Assembly (NCBI GenBank): GCA_031216445.1
Contig: CM062210.1
Location: forward strand, 10,985,501 to 11,049,500
Origin: Lateolabrax maculatus
Taxonomy: Eukaryota > Chordata > Actinopteri > Acropomatiformes > Lateolabracidae
DNA: 64,000 bases
Direction: 5' to 3'
The notes under the pieces were generated by a model. That model was given only the letters and a program-made list of their open reading frames with translations. It did no database searches and had not been told where the DNA came from. Position 1 is the stretch's first letter; each line of letters begins with the position of its first letter. The translations under genes and the position numbers were made by a program. Shown here piece by piece: positions 38,801-53,800 of the stretch.

Positions 38801-41800
38801 ACTTCCTAAATTCTGTGCAAGAACTCTCAGTCAAGGTTTCACACACTCTTTCACCTGACAGTACGACCTGTTAGGAACCCGAGTTAAACTTTAAGGCACT
38901 TACTGTTACATGAAATGTCACTACACCATAAAGCAAGGTTATTTTAAATACTGACAGGTGTGTTCTCAGTTTCCTTTTGAGCCTTTTATAAGAGCCCATC
39001 AAACAGTCTGCTTCCATCTGTCTGTTTGTGATCATACTTTGGCTCTAATCCTTCTTCCGGTCCCCTCCAACAACAGTCTCAGTGTGGTTGTCGTAGTAGA
39101 GCTGGTGTTGATGAACTCGTGCACCTTGCCAAGTGCCTCCTGAAGTGTTTTCCTTGCCACAGACAGACCTCCCTAAAAGTGAAGGGATTGCCCTTGAAAT
39201 GTTCTCTCCAGCTCGTTGCTTTTGTTGCTGCCTATTTTACACCCGGCCTCGCTATGTGTGGCAATGTTCTCATTGTTTTTTGATAGTGTGGAATCATACA
39301 GAGATGCATTTCAGAGCTGAAGAAAGAGTATCTTATTCATATCTAGCACACTGTTTTCACAGTGTTTTCAACCTGGTTGATTTCTCTCAAATTTTTTTTG
39401 TGTTACCATTTGAATACAAAATGGATTTATTACATTTTTTTGTAACAGTCTACACAAAATACAATATGATGACAAAAATAAAACATGCTCTTACAAGATT
39501 TCGTATTTTTCCCATTTAAATTTACACATTTGCTGAAGACCGGTCAAATTGAATGGGTACTGCTAGTGAAAACCAATTTTAAAGCAATTCTATTATAAAT
39601 ATTTTCATTGGCCTCTAAACAGCCCTTTCGGTTTTGATTTCACTTGATGATGGGAGTCATTGTAATCAAAGATCTTGAACAGGTTCTCATCAATAGTTTG
39701 TCTCCATTCATCCTTTCCTGTATCCTTACAAGTCCTCCAGTTTCTACAACTGATGTCACCACTACTGTTCTTCATGGAAGAGAGCTTACATGGATTATGA
39801 GCTTAGCCTTGCTTTTTCTAGATACAGAGTTTTGCATGAGAACTGAAGAGTTCAGCCTTTGTTTCATCTGACCTCAGAATAATTTGCTTTAGGAAGCATT
39901 CACATGCTTTTTTGGCAAACTTTTGGCATGTTGTCATGTGCCCTTTTTTTAGGAGTGGCCTCCTTCTGGCCACTCATACATACCAGCCTGGATTTGGTGT
40001 CTTGGATTTGATGTTTTAGTGATTCACTCATTGTTGTCCTAAAACCAACTTCATCCACTGCAGCAAAATAGATTAAATCGATTAAATTAATAAAAAAATA
40101 AAATAAAAAAAAAGGTTAAGGTCATAATTGCCTGGTTGTTCAGTTTGTGGGGAAATTGTTTTAGGAAAATGAATAATTATGGGGATTTTTTCCCTTTTAG
40201 ACGAGAGGATAGTACACCAGGCCCCCTGCCAGACTCACATCAGGGACGTTGCGATTACATGGTCAGCATATTAAACCCTCATGCCACCTGGATGCCATTT
40301 GTTTTAACATTAATTCTTTAATGTATTGTGTGCTTATGAACTTTCAACATTTATATATATATTTTTAGGATGTCAATTTGAATGTTACAGTAGAGTGTCG
40401 TAAATGACAGAAACCTATGGTCATTGTATTGTGGCTGGAGATGCTCTCCATAATCTGCTATTAAAAATTGTAGATCCTTTTAACACACCTGTCATGGTTG
40501 ACAATGCTAATACAATTTGGCCCACTTTCCAAAATTGTAATGGATAAACCAAACATCATTATGTGATGTGAAACATGCATTTGACCAGCACTGTCGTGAT
40601 TCAGAAAAATATGTTTTCTACTGAATTACGTCCAATCAATCCCAATCATAGAAACAGCACAAAAACATTTTAAAGGTTTTGGATATGCCTCAACTCTCAT
40701 CACTGCTAATAATGGTCATTGCTAAGCCGTTTTTACATTTAGTTGATTAGTTATTTGTCATTGTAAGTTGGAATAAGGTGGTACACGTGATAGAAAACTG
40801 TTAAACACATTTTATTGCTGCATAAATTCACATACACACGTAAATACACAAACATAAAGGTAATTTTAAACCAGAAAGATAAGGCAATGGTTTTTTATTT
40901 GTTTTCCTCACATTCATTTGTGTTTTTCTGTTTTTGGTCTGTTTACTTATTAATGAAGAGGAGAGGGATACACATGCACAATTGCACACACACACACACA
41001 CACACACACACCAACTTGTGTTGAAAAAATAATTTTCTTAAATAAATCATTCTAAGATTGTGTTAATGAAGTGTTAAATTTTAATGACCCAATCTCATTT
41101 GGATCCTAGTGGCCCTGTGGGTTCATCCCACCACCCAGAATTTCAATGAATACACAATGAAATTATTTCTTTAAATTTTGATACAAGTCTTCACATTTTT
41201 GTGATCCCATGACCTGCTGTTCACTCAAAGTACCATTTTGACCAGTGGATCAAATTAATAATTTTGTCTTCAAGAGACTGGCTTATCGAGGCTGCATTTG
41301 ACCTGCCATTGTGGAGATGTGCTGAGATGGTGGTAACTGTGTGTGTGTCCTTAGCAGGTATATGTTGAGTGAGGCTTTTGTGCAGATGAATCCGCCTTCT
41401 CTGACTAGCCTTTAATGACGAGCCTTTCACTCATTAATCACACTCTGAGACTGAGACCTGTAAAATTAGGCCTAAAGGATGGAAAAGGTACAGACTTCAG
41501 AGTTCAAATTAAGCCTTAAAAGGACCCCTGCTAAGAAGCTCCATAATTCAGGGAGAAAAAAAACATGATGAGTGGACCTGTTGCCTACTGTAATCTGGAG
41601 GGTTAAATGGTTTTATTCAGAATTTGGTGTTGTCTCAGACTTCTGTGAGCAAATATCAGTAGTCACTGTGACTCCAGGTCAGTTGATGTCATCCAGGCCT
41701 GGCTTGTGCCCATGAACTTAATTTTGGCTTTTGAAATAGTTGATTATCAAATTATTTTACAAATGCTGAAGACTGAGCTGTAGTCTGTCTCCTATTCATC

Positions 41801-44800
41801 TCTCTGGCACTGAAGTATCCTTTCAAAAGATGGTTATTCCTCAAAATACTCAAAAATAACGTGGGGTTCCTTAAGATTCTATTTCCCCTGATGAAATTAT
41901 CAGGAGACATGGCATCTCTATCCATACACTAACGACACACTGCTTTACGTTGGTGATGGCACAGGTCCAATTGATGCTCTCTTTAGATGTATTTTAGTGC
42001 CTGGATGTCACAAAACTAACAGCTCAACCAGATTTACAGGATAAAATGATGTATTAGTTATATGCTTCAATGTTTAGAGAGAGGAACTGGCCATGAAATG
42101 TAATCATTTCAGACTGCCAGTCTACAATTCCCCAGGTGGTTTTCGAATTGACTAATATGAACAGGGTTCTCCCCCTAAAAGTCAATTCAATTGACGGGGT
42201 CAACACCAAAAGTCTCTTTATTTATCTGCGTCCTTTTGTGGTGTCTTACTGATTGAAATAAAGATGGATTGATTCTGAGTAATGGTTGCAGTAGACATGA
42301 CTTCTGAAAACAAGAAAACAAACAAACAGGAAGCAGTATAACTTCATGGAAGTAAATCAAAGATTCAAGGCTAACAGGACCTAACATAACAAAATGCAAC
42401 CAATCCTATTACTTGTTGATGATTTTCAGGGGCAATCAGAATTAGAGTGTGTAAACAAGGTCATCTGGCCAGCCTCTGCACACTGCGGCAATCAAAGCTA
42501 AAGGCTGTGTTGCTTTCTGGTCAGAAGCCTGCCTTTTTGCCTATGTAAACATGCCAAATTCAGTTCTGTTTGTAGTTTACTTTGTTCATGGCATATTTTT
42601 TCTCCCAAATTCTACGTAATTCTACGTAATCAGAGGATAATTTAAAGCAAAAAACGAGGATCAATTTATTTTCACCAGTACGGCCCTCCTCATCATTACT
42701 TTGTTTTTTTGTGGGACTGGTGAGTTGGATTTCAGTGCCAAGCAGTGTATTCTACACTGTTCTGGCATTAAATTATTTGCACCAAACCAGCAGAGAGTCT
42801 CATTCACATCTGTGTAATTACAATCAGTGTAAGAATGTCTCTGAATAAGACCCACCAGCAGCCCAAGAATAGGACTGCTTTGACAAAGCATTGACAACTG
42901 TGGAACAGGCAAAATTAAGCCCTCTCCATTCATACCCCCTAGTTCTTATTATGCACAAGATATCTCACTGAGCTTGCTTTTGTGCTGGTATAATTACTTA
43001 ATCTGAGCACTCCTAGGGTGAATTACTTTGTGTGCGGCAAGCAGGCAGCATTGCTTTGACTCAAGCTCCCAAAGGGGAATTGAGGCTAGCTTTAATTTTA
43101 CTGTTTAAAAGTCGCAAATGTGATAATGGCCATTGTCAAAAAGGGATTCACATCTCTGCTTGTTTCTGTCAAAGCTGCAGTTTTGTTTCATTTTTACAGG
43201 CATTTTTATGGAAATCAATACAGTATGTTCAATTTTGAGTAAGATGTTATCGCCCCTATTTGTCCTTACTTCTTTAAAGCATTTTATGTGTAGAGAATGA
43301 TCCACAGTGCATTAGAGAGTGTGTAGTGCATTGTTTTGTGTTGTTTGCTGTTTATAATGGGCCTGGGCAACACTTAACTAGAATGGAGGCCCATCAAGGC
43401 AGACCGATAAGGACCTAGGGATCCACTCTAGTCAATTACTGCAAAGTGCCAAGTTCAACTCAGTGGGCCTTTTATAAAGTACACCAGCTGAGTAAACAAA
43501 TTAATCGTACATCCATGGTTCCCCAACACAACCATGTGGCCCAGGGCAATCATACATCAGGCAGAGTGATAGCGGCTGTCTCGACCGAGAAATAGAAGGG
43601 TCCCACTATTAAAGATAGGCAACCACATAGGACTCATAAGCTATTGGCCATCACACTTATTCTGCCTCTCAACTACACTGTTCTACACATTGACTTTTTA
43701 CAGCTCGACAATGGCTTTGGAAAGAGGAAGGTTATGTTTTATGTTTTTTAGCAGTTCTGGCTTTTCCAAATGATTTACAAGTTGTGGAATAATACAGTTG
43801 ATCAGATTTTTATTGATCCTCAGAGATGTTGCTGTCCAAAGAAAACCATGTTTTTACAAATTTGGTGATTTAAACATTTTGAGATAAACTGAGGAATAAT
43901 TCTTTTTTTTTTTTTTACCATTTAGAAAACCCATTGGATTAATGCATTGTATCAAAGCAGAAAACAGGGCAGTTCTTCACTCATGATGGTTACATGGTTT
44001 GCACACGACCAACATGATATATGGGATTACAATGACACATGTTACACGTTCAAACATACATGTGCATGCATGTATGTTTTTGTGTGCAGTTTGTATCTGT
44101 GATAAGAAGTAAGAAATCTAATTTTTTTGTGGTTTTGTACATACTAAGTGTGTGTGTATTTGATTTGACCTTGAAGTAGTATACAACACCCTGTATTTGT
44201 GTCGTCTTCAGCCGGTTGGATGGGCCAGGCTGTGGTCTAGTAATCAATACAATGTACAGTAAGCTGCTGCACCAGTGAGAGAGAGAGACAGAATTTGTGT
44301 GTGTCTCTATGAGTGTGCGTTCACATTATTTGGCGAGAAAGACAAATTGGACTGTGTGCTCCACAACCTTTCATAAATGGAAGCACACTACTTCAGGTTG
44401 AAACTAAGTTATAAAGTTGTTAAGCTTGTACAGCAGTAATTCAAGTTATTTGGCGAATTTAAAATGTTTTTAACACTCTAATTCTAGAACAATATTTGTT
44501 CATGTAATTAATAAAATATGCATTTAGGATATGAATTACTACTTACTTACTTTGTTTTATTTTATTCCCTTTAGCATATGCTGTAAGGCAGTTTTGGCTT
44601 TATGTTCAGGGTTTTTCCTAACCCTTCACCTTTTCTCTTCTTCTTTAATGTACTGTAGAAGGTGCAATATTTGAACAGCCCCGTGAACCTGTAATACTTC
44701 AGCATTACCAACCCCATGCATACAATCAAAAGAAGCATAATTGGAGTTGCCATTGACCAAAATGAAAGCATTTGAAAAATGAAAGTCCTAAAACTCAGAT

Positions 44801-47800
44801 GATGCACAATCAGCTGTCATAGGCAGACCAGCGTATTATCTAAATGCATTAATAATAAGATTATAACATTTGAATGAGATACATTCCAAAAAAAATTATT
44901 TTTAGATGTATTTGATTAATGAGGCATAATGGCTTAATTTCCTCTCCCAAGTCTTCTGTTTGATGCTCTTATTCTCATCTTGACATTCCCTAGAAATCAG
45001 CTTGTAAGTATATAAGTATATAATCAGGGTACTGTTGGAATCAGCTTTATGTACTTTATGTCAGTGCTATCCAGTGGTAAAAAAACATGAATGAACCCTA
45101 AGGCCAATCTATATTTTGATCAATCAACGTAAACAACCAACATGGCTATTGTTAGTACCCCGAGCTGTCAAGCTAGAACGTTAGTATTTTATTGAAAATT
45201 GAGTTTGAGGCTGTAACTTATTGCTGGCAACTGCTAGCTGCAGTAACGTTAGATATCAGGAAGACTCCGGTCATTCACAATGATTGCATGGGCAGAGTGA
45301 CAGGTAGACAGGCAGGTAGGCCATCCAATCATTTTATGCGGGCGGCATGAAATGATTATTACAGGCCTTCGTCAGCCACACATACCAGATTGTTTTTCTT
45401 TTTTGTGTCAGAACATTTTAATTTATTGATTTCTGCTGAGATGTAAAGAGAATTTGAACAAATACAACAAAAAAAATGCGTCTAAGATAAATTACTTTCT
45501 CTGCCTTTAAAGTGTTCAGTTGGATTTTAGTGGTTAAGAGTAAGCTTGAATCCTAGCATGGTAGCTGGTATTGATTTCTCTGCTCTCTGCTTTGGTATAG
45601 CAGGAGTTGATTTTTTTGCCCTGTTAATACAATGTCAGGTTGAGTTCTCCTGGTCTATTATTTTGTGGTTACTGGCGGTCGACCTCTCTGGACAGTCAGT
45701 TTGTGTTTTGCTGTAGTTCAAATCTCCAGTTACTTTATGTATTTCTTTGCTCTGGAAGAGTTGTGTTTCAGTAACCGGGCTGCCATCGTTCTCTGTTGTC
45801 AGATCTTCCGGAGGTGTTGGCTGGTGTTCAAGAAGGCCTCCAGTAAAGGACCCCGACGGTTAGAGAAGTACCCAGACGAGAAGGCTGCGTACTTCAGGAA
45901 CTTCCACAAGGTAAACACACATGCCTGAAAAACATTGTTATTACATTCTGATCATTCTGACTTTCATTGAATTTGTCTTAATTATTGATTTACCTTTTTA
46001 ATACGGCACACCATTAGAGTCACAACACTGTTAGAGCTGAAAAGATCTGTCAAATGAAAATTTACGAAAAATATGCAAATTATTTGTTCTTTAAATCGAT
46101 TTATCAATCTATAAAAATGTCAGAAAATAGTGAGAAATACCAATCACATTTTCTCAGAGTCTAATGTGACAGCAAACAGTTTTAAAACTATTAAAACGAA
46201 ATGTTAAAAACTTCATAAAAAATATACTTTGAAGACGCCTGTGGCTTTAGGTTATTAAGACAGGCATTTTCACAGTTTTCTGACATCTTGGACCAAACAT
46301 TAATAAATTATTTGAGAAAGTGATAGGCACATAGTAATAGAAAATAGTAATAGTAAGTGAACATGAAAGTTCAAAGTTTACTCAGTGCTCCACAATAAAA
46401 GCAAATAAAAAACAGGGTTTGGAGCTTTATGCATCTTTATGGATATTTGTTTCTATGTGGTATACAAGCCATGTTTTAGTAGGCAAAGGGTTTAAATGTA
46501 CATTTATGTTGCTAGCATTAAGGCCCAAAGATACTGATGTCAATCAGTCCTTTGGTCAGTATAGATTATGGAACATGTAGTGAGCAGATTGCCATGAAAT
46601 TAAGAATCAATATTCATAATGTCCAGAATATGACCCCTAATGATTTGGTAATGCCACCATTACACAACCATTCCCATTTGACAATATTAAAGTCTGATAA
46701 TGTAACTAATCTATAACACCGTATATGGCATTCAATCTCCTGTAGATATTCATGGTTTCCAGAGGATCATGAATCTTTATCTTTGTCCCTTTTGAATACC
46801 ACAAGGAGATTAAACCTGGTGTGTCACTCCCCAGGGAACAGTCTCTGGCCGAGTCTAAATGCTACTGACATCGGCATGCAGAGCACATTCATCAGACAAC
46901 AGCCAAGGGTTTCTTTTTGCAATTTGGCCAACTGGTGGAATTAATTAGCTTTAGCTGATAAAATCTGACGCCAGTGGTCGCCCATCAAAAATGAGGAGCC
47001 TGGAATTATATTTAGGCATAAGATGTTTTCTCTAAAATCAACAGAAGAAATGTTTTTTAAAATGCAGTACTTATTGTATAAGATTAGGTTACTTGGGTGT
47101 TTTTTTTTTTTCACATTGTATTAAAAAAGAAAGATTATTAAACCTATGGAATAAATGCTATCACATAGCTCCAAGCTGTTTTACACACTCCTACCAAGAA
47201 CCTAGTTTTCATCTTCATATAAAAACGTTCTGTCCATTGGCCACAGATGATGGAGTTAAGAATCCATTAAGACACTTTCTGCAACTTTATCCTCTCCTCT
47301 GGGGCCTTCTCCCTCCCTTATGAAAGGAATAATTCAGAATGTAATATCTTGCTCATCGCCTTTTAAGCCCTTTGAAATACTCAAATTACGGCTCATTATC
47401 ATGGTGAGGGAAGATGATGTTAAAGGAGTAGCACCGTGAACAGTGTTTTATAGTAATGATATGAGATAACAGCAGATGATAGGGGACTTCGACACCAGGT
47501 TTCCTACGTGGCTGCAGTTTGAGAGCTTGATTTAGTAGTCTGTAACAGTCTACTACCATGTATTTATGAATTAAGTTGGGTCTTTCTCAAACAAGGTGGA
47601 AATGTCGCATTTTCTGTAGTTTCCTCAGTTTCCTAAAATGCATGCAAGGACAAGCTAGGTAGATGTTTTGATCCACTTTGTTCGCGTCCCTCGCTGCTAC
47701 AGCATCAGCCATGTGTTGTGAATGAAGCGTCTCTCTGCCCACTGCATCATGCTGTCACACGGGACGCCCTGTGTGGCTGTAACCCCCCCTCCCAGAGGCA

Positions 47801-50800
47801 TCTCATACACCCGGCGTTGGAGTGAGCGATGAGTGCACACATGCACCAGTGCACCTGGTAATGCATCGCCACAAAGATCAAGAAAGGTCCCGTCTGAGGG
47901 CTTCATTCAACGCTGCAGTGCTTTGGGAGGAAATAGGCTGCACTGGTGGCTGATTTACAGAATCAACACAAAGGGGATTGGCTTATTTTCCCACTTCTTT
48001 CTTTCTCTCTCCATATCCCCTCTACTCCCACTCTCTCGCTCTCTTTCCTTATGCCTTTTTCTCTGTCTGAGAAGCGCTGGTCCACACAGTAAAACAATCC
48101 CTGAATATTTTTAGCAATATTTTTAGCCCTGTGAAAAGTTGTTTTTCTGTGCCACATTTCTCAAGCTCTCCTGAGCATGTGACAGAGGAAAGCTAAAGTG
48201 GAATGCTGGAGCTGTATTTAAATGCCTAAATATAGTATGTGCATACGGAAGTAGAACTAATCAGTAAAGCAAAGACAGATGATAGTTTTTAGCCACACTG
48301 GCTCTGTCAGTTCACCACTTTTGTTTAGATTCAAATACCTCAACTATTGGATTGCCATGAAATACAGCCATTCATGGTCCCCAGAGGATGATACTTAATG
48401 ACTTTGGTAATCCCCGAGTTTTCCTCCGGCACCACCAGCGGTTTCACAGTTTTGGCTTTTAGTGACATGTCGGAACAACTATTGGAGGGATTGGCATGAC
48501 ATTCGGTACGGACGCTTCCCCCTCAGAATGTATTGTAATCACTTTGTTGATGTTCATCTGGCACCACCATCAGGTCAAAATTTCAATTTGTCCAATACTT
48601 TAGCAAGTGTTAGCATACTAACACGCTAAACTAAGGGTTTAAGAGTAAACATGGAAAATATTTTACCTGCCAAACATCAGCATGTTACCATTGTCGTAGC
48701 ACATAACTCTAATGTGCCCAAGTACAGCCTCACAGAGCCTGGCCTGGCAGGGCTCTAGACTCTTAATCTTGTTACTATGAGATTTAACTTACACCTTTGA
48801 ATAAAAGAGACGAAAGAAGAGGAGATGAGGAATAGGTTTCATCACAAATTATTCACTTTGCTCGGACTCTAGCGCCTTAGGCGGGGAATGCACCCAAACG
48901 TCTCCCTTAGACACACAGCTTCACACACACACACACAAGCACACACACAAAGACTAAAAGATGAGAGGCTGGTGGAATTCATGGCTTAGAAATTTCCACT
49001 GTTGATGCTTGCTTTGTGTCAGTTATATGTATGAGTAGCCTGCCCGAGGACAAATACATACGGTATGTTAACAGGAGAAAAAAAAACCTCAACTCATATG
49101 AAATATTTAGATACTATCTTTGAGGGGGATAAGGAATAACAAATGAAAAATATCTGCTATCTTTCATTATACATAGCCTCTTCTCCCTTTTCTCTTTTTT
49201 TTTTGTATTTCCTTGCACTGTTGTTGAAATACTTGTTTTAAATCTCTCTGGATGCTCAGAGGAAGTAATGTTATCGAATAAAGAAATCTGTAGTCCACAT
49301 ATGTTGTGTGTGTTATTAGGTTTGGTCTTTTGACCTTAAACAGTCAAGCTTTACTATACGGGCAGTGAGCCCAGCTAATTCATTCCCAACAGTCTGGCAA
49401 AGGGCCCACAGTTAGCATACAATGGACTACAATAATGTAATGGGCCTTATCTCCCAGGCAGAGTGAACACAGAGAAGACTGCTGAACAAAATGGCCTGTA
49501 AATGCGGGTGATATTCAATTAAATGTAATCTTCTCTTTTTTTTTCATTCACGATCAATCTGCTGGTAAAGTGATTTAGATGCTTTTGATCGCACGCCTCC
49601 CTATTGACTGGAAAAGCAGTTTCAAGAAAAGGCACTTGAACAGGGGATGCACAGTGTATATAGAATGAGAACCATGTCACGTTTTCCCATGACATGCTTT
49701 TAAAAGAAAAAAGCAATACATTACATACTACACACTATACTGCAGCAACCACCATGCTGCAACGAGCTGACATAGTGGATGATTTCTTACTTTTTGAAAA
49801 GAGTTTTCCATAATCAGCGGAAAAACGACTATTATATATTTATCATTTGTGATCACCCACACTCCTAGTTTACTTTGCCATCCTTTATAGGCTAAGTCTC
49901 TAACCATTATTGCACTTTTCAGAAGCAGTGCAAGATGGCAATTAAGCCTTGATGCTGCTGCTTCTGCTGCTGGCTGTGCTCATTCAAGGTAATGTGCTGC
50001 TGCCACTCTCTCCTTCGTCTTTAGATCACTGAGCTCCATAACGTCAAGAACATTACCCGGATGCCACGGGAGACAAAAAAGCATGCTGTGGCGATCATCT
50101 TCTGTGACGACACATCCAAGACATTTGCCTGTGAATCAGGTAAGTGCCTCCCCCCCATTCAAACTTCAAAATGAGTCTTTCTCAGCTACAGTAGAGCAGG
50201 GGAGGGAAGAAATCATTAAATGCTTAGGTGTTTGTTTTTATTTTTTACTTGCAAAGACATGAATGTGAGTCGGAAGATTTTGGATGAGAATTGGAGAGCT
50301 GTTTTTTTGCGAAAAGTTTGGCAAGAAGCGGAGGAAGAACCAAAAGTAAGAGGCAGAGAGAGAGAGGTGAAAGAGGCAGTGGAGAATTGGAGTTAGGCCA
50401 AGTGATGCTCATTTACCGCTATATTAAGAAGTGGGAGGTTCTGTTCCGAAATATTGATTTTCATACTGCAGGTATGAAAAACGATATTGGGCATCGTTTG
50501 CAGTGTGTTTCATCCCAATTATGGACTGTAACAATAGAGATTGCCTCTAATACGTGGACAGGAAGCCAAAGAGGCGCATGATCTGCATTGCCTGTTATTT
50601 AGGTGCAAATAAATGGAGCCGGATGTATAGGAAGCCAGGAGCTAGGTAAGGTGGATGCACCTTAATGTGCTACCACTAAACAGACAAGGATGAACCTCTC
50701 CATCTTAACTCCAGCCTTGTGGATGGGTGTGTAATGATCAAATAGCTGTTGATAAAGAGTAGCAGTAAACCTCAGGGGAAATATTATTGAACTTTGAGCG

Positions 50801-53800
50801 GTGAACTCTCTCTTGCCTTTTACTCTGTTTCCCATGATCACTCACTCTTTCTCCCCCTCTCTCGGCTCATTTCCATGTCCAGAGACTTCCCCCTCACAAC
50901 ACCATATGGATGTCTCTATCACCATGTGTCCACTGATTTCCCATAGTCCTTCACTTCTTTAGATCTACACCCCTCACTCTCCAGTACCTTGTGTGTGCAT
51001 TTGCATGATGACCACATATACAGAATGAAGAAATACATGATATTAAGGATTTATATATCTGTTAGTACTTCTTGTTTTTTAAGATATCTAAGTTCTGGAA
51101 GGGAATTTCCATCCATTTTTGTAGTAAAATAGTTTTATTTCCTGCTTTTTAGGGCAACATGTATTCCAAAGCTGAATTTGCAAAGTCCAGCTAGGTCTGG
51201 TTACACAAGAGTTTACCTACATTGGATAATAATTTGGCATACAGCCTTTCCACTACACTACAATATCAATGAGATATTTGATCTGAAAAAGGTACCTGGC
51301 AGTTGGAAAGCAAGTATCAAATTTATTTGAGGGCCGCTCTCCAAAGAAGCCAGATCATTTTGAAGTGTTGACTTTTTTTTAAAAGGAAAAAAATTAGGCC
51401 TCATGATCTCCTGGTGTTTTATTTTTAAAAATAAGTTTCTGATGCCTCCACTCAAGCATTGCTATGTTGTTTTGCATGCTGTCAATGAAACTAAGAACTG
51501 AACAAAAGACAGTAACAGATCTTACATTTTTTGACAGTTGTGTGCTTTGGGTGCAACTGTCAAATATGCACCGCAAAAAGATAAAGCAAGTGTGACCTAC
51601 AAATTGGATAATTTGTCAACTGCTGATATTCCACAGCGGAATCAGGTCCAAAGAAATTGTGCATACAATATTATGTATTGTTTTCATCTGTACAGTCCGC
51701 TGCTGACATTCAGAAAGACAAAGGATCCTGACTGTCTCCTGATTCGATTCTCACATATTTTCTCACTCCAGCCTCATCCTGTTTTGTTTCTTGCATCCTC
51801 ACACGCTCTTCGCTAACACAAAATGCTACTCCATCCTATTCCATCTCACACCTCCACCTCCCCACACAGACGTCCTCCTACCATATTTCTTCATGCATGA
51901 CACATAGACTAGCAAGGCTGCCTCTGTGCTGCTGAAGTATTTGTTTAGCCGATTTTCCACTCTGTGGCCTTAAAAGTGTGGGAGTGTAGAGGCACTTAAA
52001 GGCCATAGTAACTCTGAATGAGAAAAGCTGAATCTGGGGAGCCATGAGCAGGGAGCTAAAGTGCAGAGCTGGTGCGTATGTGTGAATGTGTGTGTGCATC
52101 TGTATTTCTGCTTTCTGTTGTGTGTGAATGAAGTGCTCCAGGCAGCAGGAGACCTTTCCTTCACCCTGCAAAGTTGTGTAGATTTGTCCCATTGGACACC
52201 AGAGTTGATCTGACAAACAGGCTGTCAGCTATTACACAAGCTAGTTTGAAGTGGATGGAGTGAAATTACCTCCACTCACATATTACACAAGCATGCGTTG
52301 ACTTTTGATTAATAGACACAGAATCATTGGGCCGTTTCTGCACTTCCACGTGTGTCTCTGAACACATCGCTGGCTGTAGTTACATATCCCAGAATTCCGC
52401 AGGGCCTGGAGTTAAGGAGCTTCAGAAAGATAACCAACTCCGGCATTTGCCTCATTTCACACTTCAGTAACTCTCACCAAAAGCTCACATAAGACAATTG
52501 GAAATCTTCTCCACTGTAAACACATTTTTTGTTCCTGACTTAACAGGAAGGAAAACGTGTATTCACAAACAACAGACTGCCACGCAGACTTCCAGATTTG
52601 ATTCATGAAATCATTGGTCTCCACTTAGCCTCCACTTAAAGAAATTCTGTCCTACAATGAATGCCCTCCCCTCTTTAAGCGCTAGCTGTCATATGTTGTA
52701 GATATACCTCCCTACACAGTTCCTAAAACCAAGACTGTTGCTTTTAAAAGAGTCGAAAAATTCTCCCGACTTATTCCCAAATTCCACATGTTTACTGTTA
52801 CAATGAACCCTTAAATAAATAGTTCAGGATTGCTTCATTTTCTTTCTTGCCAAGAGTTTGATGAGAAAACTGATACCACTCTCATGTCTGTATGCTTGAT
52901 ATGTAGATATTGCCAACAGCTGGTTAGCTGAGTTTACGCCCTTGTAAAACCCCAACGTTTTGGGCTTTGGTTTTAGTATTGATTAAACAAACAAGCTATA
53001 ACGTGTTAATTAGTGAGCTGGTGCTGGTAGGCAGATTTGTTGCCTCTGGAGTCAGCCAGGCTTGCTGTTTCTCCCTCTTTCCAGTCTTTGTGCTTTAGAA
53101 TCTAAGATACCTGGTGCTGCTGGCTTCATATTTGACATACAGACATGAGACTGGTATGAATCTTCTTATCTAACTTTAGACAAGTAAGCAAATAAGTGTT
53201 TTAACCATCTCATTCTGTGTAAATATTATTTATTCTGTTTTATGCATACATTTCCTTTCCAATTAACAAGCCACAGCTAAAACCCTCTTTCAATTTGGAA
53301 AATAGCTTATTGATCGACTGAATAGATGATCACCAGTTTGAGTTGTGACTGTGGCCATGTTGTTCTAGCAGAGCTACTTATTGTATATTGTACAGCCTTG
53401 GAACTGAGTATTGGCAAAGGAGGGAGGAGAAAACTAGCATTCATCTGTCGTTGGCTGTTGCTGAGCCCACCTCCTCTTTTTAATCTGCACCCAATCGATC
53501 ACATAGATTTTTCTCCCCCCCTGGTTACTCTTCGCTGTACTCATGTCCTGGACTTGCAGCATTTTATTGTGAAATTCCTTGGGTGATTTATGTGCGTGTG
53601 CATGTGTTAACACAGTTGTGGTAGTACAATCTGGGCAGTGTGTTTTACTGTGTCTGCAGTGTTGGATACGGAGGAGGTGTGTGTGTTTGATGGTGGACAT
53701 GCCTTAACACTGTGCCGCTGTGTGGCTGTGTGCAGAGCTGGATGCAGAGGAATGGTGTAAGCTGCTGTGCGTGGAGTGCCTGGGCACCCGTCTCAACGAC

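Larger units (their letters stand above)
23650..45802 (+). other. dok6: dok6 intron 1 (22.2 kb)
   Basis: No further exon was recognised. It contains interspersed repeat copies (25970-26395, 28690-28930, 30092-30330, 31985-32190), a Tc1-like fossil (39650-40030) and microsatellites (27819-27869, 28280-28341, 33134-33181, 35856-35887, 40985-41011). Long non-repetitive stretches such as 31140-31340, 34150-34380, 37850-38060, 38500-38730 and 43340-43660 could hold conserved regulatory elements, which are common in large introns of neuronal genes; this cannot be tested without an alignment. Confidence 0.75.
45911..50024 (+). other. dok6: dok6 intron 2
   Basis: Holds three interspersed repeat copies (46030-46330, 46560-46790, 48325-48790), a pyrimidine-rich patch at 47995-48070 and short interrupted CA tracts near 48925. 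No additional exon was recognised. Confidence 0.75.
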
